Part shown: positions 1 through 23,900 of the stretch, in pieces
Layout of the letters: each line of letters opens with the position of its first letter
Numbering within the stretch: position 1 is the first letter of the stretch
Source: Elysia chlorotica
Taxonomy: Eukaryota > Mollusca > Gastropoda > Plakobranchidae
NCBI GenBank assembly: GCA_003991915.1
Contig: RQTK01001120.1
Coordinates: 72,916-136,915, forward strand
Direction of reading: 5' to 3'
DNA: 64,000 nucleotides
Translations under genes and position numbers: made by a program
The notes under the pieces: generated by a model
Databases searched by the model: none
Seen by the model: only the letters and a program-made list of their open reading frames with translations
What the model was told of the DNA's origin: nothing

Positions 1-307
1 AGATGCCATCCTATTATATTTCCGCAAAGCATTTGATAAAGTTCACCACCAAACTCTGCTAAAAAAAGTATGGTATAACGGAATACATGACAAATTGCTA
101 CAATGGATCGGCGACTTCCTGACAGACAGAAAACAAAGAGTAGTGGTTATTTGGAAAAAGTCAAACCCGACCCTAATATTATCTGGAGTACCACAGAGCA
201 CTGTGCTTGGACCACTCTTATTCATGGTCTACATCAATGACTTGAATGAAAGAATATCAGTAGGAACAAAACTATGGCTCTTTGCCGATAACAGTTTCTT
301 ATACTGA
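1..307 (+). mobile_element. Non-LTR retrotransposon reverse transcriptase fragment
   Basis: The plus-strand reading frame is open from the window edge and resembles the middle of a LINE reverse transcriptase. It shows an AFDKVHHQTLL-like block, then GVPQSTVLGPLLFMVYINDL, then KLWLFADN. The catalytic FADD box reads FADN, so the copy is probably dead. It is cut at the left by the window and ends near base 307. What looks like the C-terminal tail of the same kind of element reappears near 836-1035. Confidence 0.8.
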
Positions 308-835
308 ACAATTTTTCTGTGATATTATCCGACAATTTTCCGTGAAATTTCAAACTGCTTAAAACTTTTACTCCAATCAAATTTCCGTTGAAAATGATTA
401 GAAGTGGGCATCATAATCTTCAGCGGAAATCTGTGATTTTGACCGGATCGCTACTTTTTCCACGTTTTCCTCCTTTTCTTCAAAGTATGCAAATCACAGA
501 ATTTCCCTTTGAGCGGTATCGACATGAAAACATCATGTCATCTGATCTGACCCATTTGCGAAATTAATGAATCATCGGAAACAACTCAAGTCGCAGGTGG
601 TTTTTTTTTAACGGTACGATCGGGCCTGTGTGGGAGAAAATTTAATGTGTAACTGCACCACAATGCAAATCGCCGAAATTAACCTTTGAGCGGTATCGAT
701 ATTAGGTCTAACGTGTCAACCAATTAGACCCGTGTCTGTTAAATCAATGCGATAATGCGACTATATGTATCCTTCAAAGGCCTAAATAGTCTGGCGAAAT
801 TACACCATGGATGGCATCAAACCAAATGAAAAGAA
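308..835. repeat. Unclassified repeat between two LINE pieces
   Basis: No coding exon is recognised here. A motif of the form TTGAGCGGTATCGA occurs near 510 and near 686, each time a short way after CAAATC and followed within about 55 bases by a CTGACCC/TTAGACCC stretch. The interval therefore contains an approximately 175-bp imperfect tandem duplication. It interrupts what looks like one LINE, so it may be a secondary insertion. Confidence 0.4.
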
Positions 836-1035
836 GCCCTCAAAATTCACTTTACTTCAGTCAAGAGTAGATCCATATTACATTCATTTATTCCATCGGT
901 GCTAAGACATTGGAACACGCTCTCTAGTCCCATAAAGAACTCGAAAGATCTGGAGACTTTTAAAAACTGTAAATAGCTGAGGAGTCTTCAAGCCTGAAGT
1001 TTCAGCTATAATGGGAGAAGAAGAAAAATCTATTT
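836..1035 (+). mobile_element. LINE 3' end (C-terminal RT tail)
   Basis: With one frame change, the plus strand translates to FTLLQSRVDPY and then IPSVLRHWNTLSSPIKNSK, ending at a stop just after DLETFKNCK. That is the typical end of non-LTR retrotransposon ORF2 (the pattern is R-x-WNxLP...V...S-L-x-x-FK). It is followed by an A-rich tail with GAAGAAGAAAAA. Together with the RT fragment at 1-307 this is probably a single broken element. Confidence 0.55.
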
Positions 1036-1266
1036 AATGATTAAAATCATATCTTTCTTATTTTAACTATCCAGTGAATTCAATAAGATGTTTGCAGTTT
1101 GGCAGTTCATACACATACCAAAATGTTTTTGACATATTTGTATGGATAGCTGAGGGAACTATTGACTTTTCACTGTTGGGTAAAAGTTAATGATATTCTT
1201 TCTGACCAATTTTTTGATGTGCTGCATGTAAAGATCTCACAACCATCCTATAAATTTTGCTCCCAG

Positions 1267-10546
<9,280 letters not shown>

Positions 10547-10576
10547 TCTATACTGCCATGTTTTTTTAAATTCTGA

Positions 10577-10582
10577 AATAAA
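10577..10582 (+). promoter_or_regulatory. Candidate polyadenylation signal of ARMH3
   Basis: AATAAA lies 30 bases after the TAA stop of ARMH3. Another AATAAA is at 11615-11620. Either could end the transcript; the sequence does not decide which. Confidence 0.45.
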
Positions 10583-11021
10583 AAAGTCCTTACTCTTTAA
10601 AATAATGCTGTATTCTTCTTTTACTCACAGGTCGAGTATTAATAGTACATTTCCTCTGAGAATGTTTTTGGGTCTTTTAAGGAAGTGTCCACATGTTTGC
10701 TTAGCTGCAATGACAAATCCTTGCCATTTCTTTGTTTTGAGACTGACTTGGACTTCTGTAATTTCTCTTATTTAGCTAATAGTTGCTTGCGACAAACGGT
10801 AAGATTTATAACTTGTACTTATAGTAAAGGAAAAAATGTTTTTTCTCATTACTAATGAAAATCAATATGGAACCAACTTTTGATTAATGATTAAAAAAAA
10901 AGTTGTACAAACGTTTTTGCATTGTAAAAACAATTTTGAACTAAATATTTAAGTTAAAAAATGGTTTATCAGCAACTAAAAGATGCAGATATTAATGTTA
11001 TTAATTTTTAAAAAATCGTTT

Positions 11022-11288
11022 TTAACCCTTTGAACCCATAATCCCACTACAGCAGTATCTGCCGCTATATCGGGATTTGGATTGGAGGGGTATGATCTAA
11101 CAGAGGGGTATGATCTAACACACTATAAATAACTACCAATAAGATTCACATCCTGTTTAAAATAATAAATAGCGTCAGTAAAGATGTCCGCATTCATCAG
11201 GCATGTTTTTGATGATATTTGAGTAAGAGCAGTGAGGGGACAGGAATATAGGTCAATGAGGTCAGGGCAATAGGGTTCAAAGGGTTAA
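11022..11288. mobile_element. TTAA-bounded MITE, piggyBac-like
   Basis: The element begins TTAACCCTTTGAACCC and ends with the exact reverse complement, GGGTTCAAAGGGTTAA. It is about 267 bp long with no coding capacity. TTAA at both outer edges and CCC-starting terminal inverted repeats match the target-site and end rules of piggyBac-type elements, so it is probably a non-autonomous relative. A short tandem duplication of a GAGGGGTATGATCTAACA-type motif lies inside (about 11086-11122). It sits in ARMH3 3' flanking or UTR sequence. Confidence 0.75.
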
Positions 11289-12537
11289 TGGTTTCAGTAT
11301 TGCATTTTCGTCCTAAGTAATAATATAGTTATTAGAAAATGATTGATGGCAATTTCTTACTCATAGTTATAAATTATACTTACCTTGGCTTCGATCTCTG
11401 TGTGGAATTTGCTTTTCCAGTACTATGTTTTATTAAACATTTGATTACTGGATATCAATTGTTACCATTGAACTATGCTTCACTAAAGAAAGCATCAAAT
11501 TTTACTTAAATGCCTATTTTATTGTTTTGTCTATTGTTTTTTTGTTTGTTTGTTTGTTGTTTTTTTACTTTCATAATTATAATTTTGCTTGTTAAGTGTA
11601 GAAGTATGTGTCAAAATAAAATGTTTTCAAAAGTTGTTGAGTTTGTTGTAGGGCCTTGGAGTTTAAATGTGGCATGGATTTTGAATTAACACACTTAAAT
11701 TTTGCCACACTTTTATTTTTTAATTTGGAATGAATTCTTCCTACTATTATGAACTTTTTTTTTTTTTTAAATGAAACAAGCTATGGGTACAAGAGCTAAT
11801 TGTATCTTTTAATTTTTGAGGGATGCGTCAAAATTGTAACTATCATAATGCTATTTTAATAATATGAAAAAAAATAACAACAACAAAAAACAACTTAGTA
11901 ATTTGAATAGTATGAGTAATGACAGGCACTTTTCTAAAATAATTGTCCTTGGAAACAATGATTTAGTTCATAAATAATTCCATCATTCAAAATCATTGGA
12001 TCAACATGCATGGTATTTTTTATGATAAAATAATTTGTCACAGATTTCAATTTTATAGATATAAAATATTGTATTCGTAATCACATTAATGTTGTATAAT
12101 TTTTATTGGGTTTTTTTTTTCCATACCAAACTATCATGTTGGTCTTTATTCTTTTTAATTATTGTAGTCTTGTGTTGCTCATAAAACTGTTGATGGTGAT
12201 TTTGAGTCAAAATATTTTCTCAGCAGCTGCTCTGTTTCAAATGTTCAAATGGAATTTGGTGAAGCTTTGTGTATGAAGTGGTTCAAACTGAAGATTGAAA
12301 CATAACTTGTGTGTTATGGACTAATAGATGAGATACATTTTTTGTTCTTTTTTTCTGTTAAATTGTGCGACTTGTTCTACATTTATATTTTCAACTCGAA
12401 TTATGCAATGATGTGTTTCAATTTTTCATGATTTCATTTTTTTTATTTGCTTGCTTTTTTCTTTCTCTGTGTTCAATTATTGCTGCATGTTGCCATATTG
12501 TGTTTTAAAGAGTGTTATTGTTCTCTTCTTGGTTGTT

Positions 12538-12858
12538 TTTGGGTTGTTGTTTTTTAATTCAACTTGTAAAATTGCACAATGTGTTTTTAGAATACTTAAT
12601 ACCAGATGAAAATTGTTTGTCATAAAAGTTAGTTAACAGGAGATTGGGTTGATTGAATTTATGATGGGTTTTATAGATTATCTGAAGTTGATATCTGGTC
12701 CAGTGTAAATTTGTAGACCTGTTCCTGTGAGCTATGTTCCTTTTGAAATTATTATTTGCTTGTATAAATAATTGTGTTTATAAGTATGAATTGATTCATT
12801 TGAATAGGTTATATTTATGAGAGGTTACCTAGTTCCAATTTGCGTTCTTTTTCACACA
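12538..12858 (+). repeat. Left arm of a perfect 321-bp inverted repeat
   Basis: This arm is the reverse complement of 13310-13630 over all 321 bases read by eye, with no mismatch or gap found. The arms are separated by 451 bp of AT-rich sequence. No transposase or coding region is present. It lies about 2 kb downstream of the ARMH3 stop codon. Confidence 0.9.
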
Positions 12859-13309
12859 ATCATCCAGATATTCTATTCATAGGAAATCTGTTTTATCTCA
12901 GGCATTCAAAGAAAATATTGCACATTATATATTTTCATAATATTATTATTTACCACAGCATTAGGGTTGAATATCTTAATGCAATAAATTAAAATTATGT
13001 ACAAAAATATTTGTTATGGATTTTAAAAAAAAGACCCTGAAAAACATTTCCAATATTAAATCTAAACTAATAATACAATTAAATTAAATAGTTTTTATGT
13101 ATTAAAAAAACCTCTCAACTTCATCAAAACAATTTATTTAAACAAATACTCCTCCGGCAAAAATATGCACGACTATTTTTTCATAAATTAGAATTAGAAA
13201 AAGAATTTGAAAAAAAAAAAAAACTTTGGGTGCATCAGTTTTTTGTGATGTTCCGCCGTAAACCACAAGATAGGAATACTTTTTTTTAAAGTTAACCAAT
13301 TTGTTCTGC

Positions 13310-13630
13310 TGTGTGAAAAAGAACGCAAATTGGAACTAGGTAACCTCTCATAAATATAACCTATTCAAATGAATCAATTCATACTTATAAACACAATTAT
13401 TTATACAAGCAAATAATAATTTCAAAAGGAACATAGCTCACAGGAACAGGTCTACAAATTTACACTGGACCAGATATCAACTTCAGATAATCTATAAAAC
13501 CCATCATAAATTCAATCAACCCAATCTCCTGTTAACTAACTTTTATGACAAACAATTTTCATCTGGTATTAAGTATTCTAAAAACACATTGTGCAATTTT
13601 ACAAGTTGAATTAAAAAACAACAACCCAAA
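13310..13630 (-). repeat. Right arm of the 321-bp inverted repeat
   Basis: Mirror copy of 12538-12858. The spacer 12859-13309 has no repeat relationship I can see and is strongly AT-rich. A transcript crossing both arms would fold into a very long, perfectly paired hairpin. Confidence 0.9.
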
Positions 13631-13953
13631 TTTTTAAGGGGTGTTCACATTTATGTGCAAAATCTTCCATTTTTCATCAAATAAACTAAAATAAAAATAA
13701 CAAACAACATTTGCATCTATTTCAAATTTATTTGACACTGGTCCCCCCCCCCCTTTTTTTTTCTAAAATTATATGTTTTCATTTCCTTATTACTTCCGTG
13801 TTTGAATCTCTTTCTGCCTTTGTTTGCCTCTCTGTCTGTCTCTGTCTTAGTGTCTGTTCACTGTCCCTTGTTCTCCTCCCTCCCTTCTTTATCTGCGTTC
13901 CCTCAGTCTCATGGTATGACTGGTGTCAGTCCATGTATAAAGCCAGAGCCAGA

Positions 13954-14032
13954 CTGGTGGCCGGAGTGGGGCTGTGGCTTCAATATGAAAGCACAACTCC
14001 CAGTCCAGCCACAGCCCCACCCCAGCCACCAG
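13954..14032. repeat. Short GC-rich hairpin
   Basis: The arms 13954-13979 and 14007-14032 are reverse complements at 24 of 26 positions (CTGGTGGC...GGGGCTGTGGCT), with a 27-base loop. The GC content stands out from the surrounding DNA. It may be the end of a small repeat element. No gene is recognised around it. Confidence 0.65.
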
Positions 14033-14084
14033 CGGCACTCAGGTTCTGACCTTAAATTAAAGACTGAGACATAATTAATGGTAT

Positions 14085-16171
<2,087 letters not shown>

Positions 16172-16325
16172 GGGATGCGCGGTGGCCCCGGAGGTAGAAC
16201 ATCGGCTTCCAGTGCTAAAGGTGCAGGTTCGAGCCCTGGCGATTGCGCTTCCTACTGGTTGGGTCAGTGTCAGATTAATATGACCGTCTGAGACATGAGT
16301 AATGGTATAATATAATGTACTGGCC
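16172..16325 (+). mobile_element. tRNA-headed SINE, copy 1
   Basis: The head reads GCGGTGGCCCCGGAGGTAGA, then ACATCGGCTT, and includes the pol III B-box-like GGTTCGAGCC. The body CCTACTGGTTGGGTCAGTGT and GAGACATGAGTAATGGTAT match, on the opposite strand, the element at 47066-47316. A shared tRNA-like head and tRNA-unrelated body in two places define a SINE family. It is not a functional tRNA gene because the cloverleaf is too degenerate. Confidence 0.75.
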
Positions 16326-17617
16326 AAATCCGGGATATTGTCCTGTAGATCCCTCTTGAAAGCAGATGTTCAACTATAGCTTGGATTTCTGCAACTGAAG
16401 GTGACTTTTTATATGAAGAAAGTGTTATGTCTTTACTTCGCTCCTGTGTGCCTTGGTCAGCTAACTGCAGGGCTATGACTGCGGCTGAGTGTGAAATGGA
16501 GTGTGGCTGTGAAGTCTGCAGTGCTTTGTGGGGTGCAAGCAAAGGTTTGAAATCATAGCGTCAATTTGCTCCATGTGGTAAAAAGAGTTAAAAACCCATG
16601 TTTTTTGATACTGTAATGCTAATGTACAATTAGTGTCCATGAATTATTGGATTCTTCTCTCTCTTGTCAGCGACATGATCATTAACTACAAATTGTTTTC
16701 ATGTCCCCTTCATCCTGAACTGAAGCGGTGGCACAAATTATTTTTTACATCTCCTCTGCTCCATAAGTGCCTCATCTCAACTGCTATAGACAAAGGGCAA
16801 TGTTTTTTCAGATATTAAATAATAAAATATCTCAAAGACTCATTGTTTAAACAACGTATCAGAATTAAAAACCAGAGATACCCCTCATGGTCAATAAAAT
16901 TAAGCAATCATAAGAGAAACCAGACTTAACACCTGTCTGGCTTGCCCCACTTGGGTTTTTATGAAGACATGGAAAGTGTTAGGGTTAAAGTCCAATTTTT
17001 TGTATTAGGAATACTACAATGACGTTGGGCAAGTTCACATTAAAAAAAATATGAAATCGCTGATGTCCATTCAATGCTTTCGCATTTGAAGCCAAACACA
17101 CTTAATGCACCCCCAAATTGAACAATTTTATGTTCCAGAGGCTGACAAAGTTTGAGGAATGTTTATAATTACATTTCATGATAAAACTAGGAAATAAAAT
17201 TTAGACTTCTTTACTTCTTTTAGAGCCTTTTCTGGATCAGAGTATGTTTATGTTTTACAGAAAGAACTAGATTCATGATTATATGTCACTTTCTTATGAG
17301 AGAATATTTCTGATGTTTAAAATTTAATGCATCTGCATATGATATCAAAACCTATTTACAGTGCAAGCCTTAACAAACTTTTATTTGTTTTGAACATTAA
17401 ATATAAAGATTGACAGTACGCAGGTAGGATTCTTGCATGGACAACAATTTTGCTTCTCATAGATTGTTTTCTATAGTAGTGTAAACTTTACTTTGAGATA
17501 TATAAAATTTGTCACTCTAGATTCTAGTATTATTTCTAGCATATATATCCCAATCTATACAGATTAATCGAATATCAGCACCACCAGAACCAAGAAGACA
17601 GATATTAAAAATCAAAT
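16326..17617. other. Intergenic and 5' flank of the HPGD-like gene
   Basis: I see no coding exon. A pyrimidine tract ending in CTATACAG at about 17561 could be the acceptor of a 5' UTR exon that runs into the start codon at 17618. Short open frames on both strands show no motif. Confidence 0.4.
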
Positions 17618-17841
17618 ATGCTCCTCAAAAAGACAGCATTTGTAACAGGAGCTGCCCAGGGGTTGGGAAAAGCGTTCAGTGAAGCATTGCTGGAGAAAGG
17701 AGCCAGGGTAAGTACATGCATCAAGGCTTGGATCTACATCAAGACATAGTTTTAATAGATTTCTTTTTTCCATGACATAAGAAATTCTTTCACAAAAAGC
17801 TCTCTCTTTTTGCTCTATTCCCAATAATAATAATGATGATG

Positions 17842-17878
<37 letters not shown>

Positions 17879-17896
17879 TGATGATAATAATAATAA

Positions 17897-17934
<38 letters not shown>

Positions 17935-20900
17935 TAATATTAATAATAGTCTTAATAAAAACATTAATAATAATAGTCTTAATAAGAACATTAATAATAA
18001 TAGTCTTAATAATAATAATAATAATACATTATAATAATAATAATAGTCTTATAAAAATGGAGCTAAGCCCAAAATTGATAGATATGGTTAAGGCTTTTTT
18101 TAGCAGGGGGGGGGGGGGGGGGGGCGAAAATACTACAAAAAATGTGCAATGCAATTGTTCAGTGTCATATATTGGCGTGGGCATAATATCTAACTTATGC
18201 AAACACTCTTTTTTTTTTTTTCATTTGAGTATATTGAGCCGAAAATGGAGAAGAAAATTCTTAGCCATCCGACTTTTAAATGCACCTATAAGATGGAAGT
18301 CTTAAAATGCGGCATAGGCAATTAATATTGATTTTTTAATATTTTTTAAGCATGCACATTTTAACTTGCATACTGCACTGTTTCGTTAGAATGCTTGGTT
18401 AGTTGTAAAATCAGAGGATAAAATTAAGCCTACTTAAAAAAACTCAATTGTTTGTTAATACAACTAACAGCATGTATGTACGAGCGTACATTTTTTATGA
18501 CATAAATGTCCAAACAAAGATTAAAAATGGCAATTAAAATGCAAAAACAAATCAAATGTTTAGAATGATGTCCTATAAGAATTTTTCCACAGCTAGGCTT
18601 CTCATTGCGACAACATTTTTGATTTCTTAAAGTGTGGATTTTGAACAAACATAATTTGAGTTTTAGCACACTTTAAGTTCATTTGTAAGCCTTCAGCTTT
18701 GTCCATTCCACAATGCCCACAAATTTTGTGGGTTCTCATCTAGTAATAATAATCATAATAATAATTGTTAAGTGTATCGATTTCATTTAGTCTTGAACTT
18801 AGTCAGGCGCTGCAAGCCCCACCTATGATCTACATAATGCGCCGCCTGGTGCCTCTCTGTATATTCTGCCTTTTGTTACCGCCATCTATGATCCTCACAA
18901 AGAACTAACCCTAGAGAACGACGCATTGGAGTATGGTATGGGTTCAGTTTAGCCTCAGGATGGCAAACTCCTTGTTTTTGCGTCACAGACTCTTTCTGAT
19001 GCTGAGATAAACTACGCTCAGATTGAAAAGTAACTCTTAGCATTTATCTTTGGTATGAACAAGTTCTACCATTACACCTTTGCCAGACCTGTGACAGTCA
19101 TGACAGACCACAATCGCCAACAAGCCTCTCTCTAAAGCACCTAAACGTCTGCAGTCCATTTTCCTCACACTTCAAGCCTTCGACTTCAATCTAATCTATA
19201 AATCTGGTGCTCAAACTGCACGTGAGTGATTCTTTGTCAAGTGCTCCTCTGTCTTCAATGAACGCTGTAAAGGGGCGAAAGTGAACAAATCTCTAGGTTT
19301 TAACACTTTTGAAGTGTTCGATGGTTCCAAAATTTTCAGAAGAGATAGGCAATTTCTGCGTAAACGCAAATCTCACATCCTTATCAGCTCTATCCCTAAT
19401 GATAAATTTTGTCAGTCACTTATTAGTATCTGGCCCCCAAACAGCCTACCCCTCACTGACACTAAAACTGTCAAAGCGAGACTCAAACCTCACCCCTGCA
19501 ACTGATTTAGAACAAAGCCCGAGAGATGTGCCTGAAACTGTAGAGGAAACACTCCTCTCTACCATGCGATCGAGAAGAATGATAAAACCATCTGAGAAAC
19601 TTATTATTCCTGGACCAAGTCCAAAAATACTAACAGGCTTCAGTAGTGTCAGATAACCTTAGCTCTTAGTGTTTTATAAACAGAATGTTTTGTCTTTTAA
19701 ACCTTAAGAAAATGTACTTTATACACTATGAAAGTGAATGCCTGTGTTTTTGTGTATGTGCTGCACATTTGTTTTCTCTATTGTGACTTGTGACACATTT
19801 CTCTGCGCTACAATTTTTGTTGAAATGTATACCTTTACTCTGCTTTGTTAGCTTCATAAAGATTGTTGTCCCCAAGACTTTTGAAAGTCAGTCACAGTGC
19901 CTTCTTTCTCCGAAACTTGTACCACGTTGATGTTTGGACCTAGACCTATTTCTCACCACCCTTGTATCTTCTTGAAAACATGTAATATTTTTTTTTTAAT
20001 GAAAGAGCATAAGAACAAAATATAAATATGGCATGAAAATGCTACGATTTATTTCAACACTTATTCAAGAGTGATCCAGCATAAGTAATTTGTTATGAAC
20101 CAATTACTATCTGAATTTAAATAACATGTATGTATATTTCTTAATGGGATTGAAAGGTTTGAAGTGCCCTCTTTCCTAACAGCGCAAAAGAATTTTTTTT
20201 TCTACACTGAAGATTACTTATTTATAAATAGCATAATAATGACACAATGTTTTGTGATCTCTCATGTATTTGTGAGGACAAAAGAATATTTGGCACATTT
20301 TACATGTCAAATGTACGTAATCAAATTTCTATTAATATTTTGCTTTTTTGTTTTGTTTTTATGTCTCTATGTTGTATCCTGTTGCATTATTTATGATTCA
20401 ATCATTTCCAGGTATGTCTCACAGACATTCAGTCCAAAAAAGGGTTGCTAATAGAGAATGAGCTCCAAAAGAAATATGGAAAAGACAAATGTATGTTTAT
20501 GCAGTGCGATGTATCATCTACAGAAAACCTCAAACGTAAGTACTCTCTGTCAGGAAATTATTGCATTAATAAATATAAGACATTAGTCAAGTTTTGGTAA
20601 AGGTTTTTTTTTTAAGTTTTTGGTTCGATAACATGTACAGTGCTTCCTGGGCTGAATCATTTTAAATATTTTAATTGAGCAAACTTTTAAATACCAATGA
20701 GAGAAAAAATAAAAACATGAATCGTCATCATAAAATGGGACATAATATTCCATCTTAAAGATAGGTATCATTTTAAGTAATGATTCGATGGTTGTTAAGA
20801 AGAAAAAAGGACTTTCCTAACTCTCTTCCAGTTCGCCTTTGTGATAAATGTAGTAAGAAGATTGCTTTATATATGTTAACAACTTGACTGCTGACTAATA

Positions 20901-23900
20901 AATTTTTACTGAATTCAAATTGTGAGTTAAAATTTGGCTATAACAACTGAAAAAAGCATTACCTATTTATTTTGTGGTAAAGTATAAAATTTACTGACCA
21001 GAAATACCTCAGTGGATACATTTTTGGGACAGAGTATAGCTAAACTTTAAGGAAATGTTATCATTTGGGTGGAAATGTACAAACATACTGGAATGAAGAT
21101 AGTGCCACACCCCCAAGCAAATGATGATCTAGATCTAGGTCTAGCGCTAAATTTATAAATATCCCTACCCGTGGCATTTAATGGACAAGTTAATGTTTGT
21201 TAGACCTGTTCTTGTGTCTTATGAACGAATCTAACGTTGACTTTGCCCGCAAATGTGTTGCTTGACCTTCAAACAATCTTGACTTATATTTTATTTGTAT
21301 GTGAAATATTATTGTTTTTTGTTTCCGAAGATTGAAAGCACAATTTTTACAATGTTCTTCCTTAACAATTTTGTGCTAGGGGGCTGCTTTTTTGCTGGGG
21401 TACACAATCCTCCTTTTTTCTCCCTTTTTTATTTGGACAATTTCAATGTCAATTGAGTTTGTAGCACACAAAATTATGTCTAAAAGCATTAAATGTGATG
21501 GGCAGTGTTATCTATATAAAAACCCGTAGACAAAACTTCAAAATCTGATGTCACATAGTCATCAAAATCAATCTGAAAATCATGGTCTGCATTATAGTAG
21601 CTTACATGATCATAAAAAAGTGAAAAGTGAAAACAACAAACTCGAAACTTTTCAGAATTTTGGCAATTTCACAATGAAATATAAAAAGGCCTTCAAATAG
21701 CGGATGAATTTGTCCTCATCGCAGTGCAACAGTAAAGGACGACTTTGTCCTCATGGCAGACAAGTGGTTAAGTACCGGTATTGAGATAGGTCCAGATAAG
21801 GGTTTGTCAAGTCTCTTTCATTTCCGACCTGATCCCTATGAGCTTGTTAAAAAATTTACAAATTGATGTGAAGAGTCTTTAGAGGTGACTCGTTTGGAGA
21901 CAACATGTAGTCTGTGTGCTAGACTTCTGAGGCAATACCCTTTTCAAGGATTTCATGGATGATGATGGTTAATTTATTTATTGAATGGAATCACAGTAGT
22001 CTCCATTGTTAGCATATCAAATAACGAGAAATGTTGGAATAACAAGAGGTTGAAAAATCTCTGGATTTTTTTTCTATCTGCGCCCTATCATTTATGTTGG
22101 AAACAACGAGAACCTAAATTGGTTAACACTGCTAATATTAAGTTTGAGAGTAGATCTGCTCTAAACCCAACTTTTACAAAAAATGAGAAAGGTGCACTCA
22201 GTCCTGCACATAAGCGCCATGTGCGGTTATTTCCCAGCCCTCACCTTTCCCTACCGACGCTGACTTTAGTCACATCTCCGCCCTCCCCTACATGCAGTTC
22301 TTGCTCTATTATCACTGTAAACAAAGCTGCCTAATGCAAATCTATGCACTATGCAGTGGAACAGCCAAGCCAAGCCGATCCCTAGTAGTGCTATACTATA
22401 TCGCCATCTAGAAGTCAACAAAATAATGCTTTTAATGCTTAAGTTTTATCTCCTTGCATCACCCTCTCACCAAACTCATAAATTTAATGAAGGCAGTGGG
22501 TGTATCTTTCTTTTTTGGTGTAGTGTAAAGGACCTAGTCTAAAGGGCTTACACCAAACACTCACATATTGCAATTTTAAAAGGGGGCTTAACCATGGCAA
22601 CTTGATAAGTACACTATTTTCCTCTTTGAGTCTTAATTTGGTAATAAAGATAACCCTTGCTATAACGAGAGATATTGAGAAAAACAAAAAATCTCATTAC
22701 TACAGAGTTTTACTATCGGTTAGGCCAAAGAGAGCAAGTGTATGTTTCAATGTGATATGTTTGGAGTGAGTAATTTGGCTCTGAGCCTACTTGAAGCAAC
22801 TAAGTTCATGATAATCATATGGTTTCTTACATTTTCAGAGTCGTTCAGTGCTGCTGTATCAAAGTTTGGGCATATTGATCTTATAGTAAACAATGCAGGC
22901 ATTGCGGATGAATCCCAAATGGAGAAAATGATCGGCATTAATTTGGTAAGATAGTTTGTGTCAGTAAAGCATTTAAATGTTCAATGCAGATGAAAATACA
23001 TTTTTTTTATACAACCAAGATACTAAGAAAGTTTCCCTACATTTTTTAACTGTAAACATTCTATTAAAGTTTTCACCTATAATACTGTTCCTCTAGGGAG
23101 ATGCAGTCGCATCTTGTGGCCATCCGCACCCAACTTCATATCCGTCAGAAAAAAAAAAAAAAAAAAATTGGCTCTATTTACCAAAAACTTTGGCCTTGTA
23201 TTTTCGTTTTCAAAGAAAAACGGCGTTTGGTTGTCCTAGACACTTCTTGTTATCTCCGTTATTTTGTTTTAATAATAAAAAAGCTCTGATTCATTCCGGG
23301 AATGTAGCCTACCCAGTATTGTTTTCCTCTCACTCTCCAGTCCGCAGTTCATTACGTACTCTCAACCTTTCTCAGCTTAATCTCAGAATAGTCTAAGGGC
23401 TGTACAAATATAATCTTACACCTAGTTTTGACCCCCCCCCCCCCCTTATCTTTAGTACACATGTTTTCCCCATCTCTTTATACTATTCTTCCTTTCTTTA
23501 TACACAATTTGTATGCTTTTACCATTGAGAGAGATAAAGGAGTCACCGTTTCTACTAGTGTAATGTATTATTTAACTGTCTTAGGACATACTGGGCACAA
23601 TATAGCCGTTATTATGCTGACATGTGGTAAAAACAAACTCAACCCAAACCCTCTAGAGTGTAAGATTATATTTGAACAGCCCCATACTTAAAGAATTACC
23701 AGTAATTGTTGTTGAAATTTGATTTCTTTTTATTTATCATAGTCATTCCTGTCTTTCTTGTTTTTTTTCCTAATCATTTGACCATGAAACGTTAGCTATT
23801 TTAGGTGACATTTTTAAATTAATCCATTCTCAACACTCTTCTTTGCCTCAGTGGCCTCTTTATGACTGCAAAAGAGGATGGTGTAGTATGCTTAAAAATC

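Noticed and set aside
16180..16245. tRNA gene
   Set aside because: Has A- and B-box-like words but cannot form proper cloverleaf stems, and it continues into a SINE body repeated at 47066-47316.
22847..22938. Minus-strand 63-residue frame over the HPGD exon 3 region
   Set aside because: Shadow of the plus-strand exon carrying the NNAG motif.
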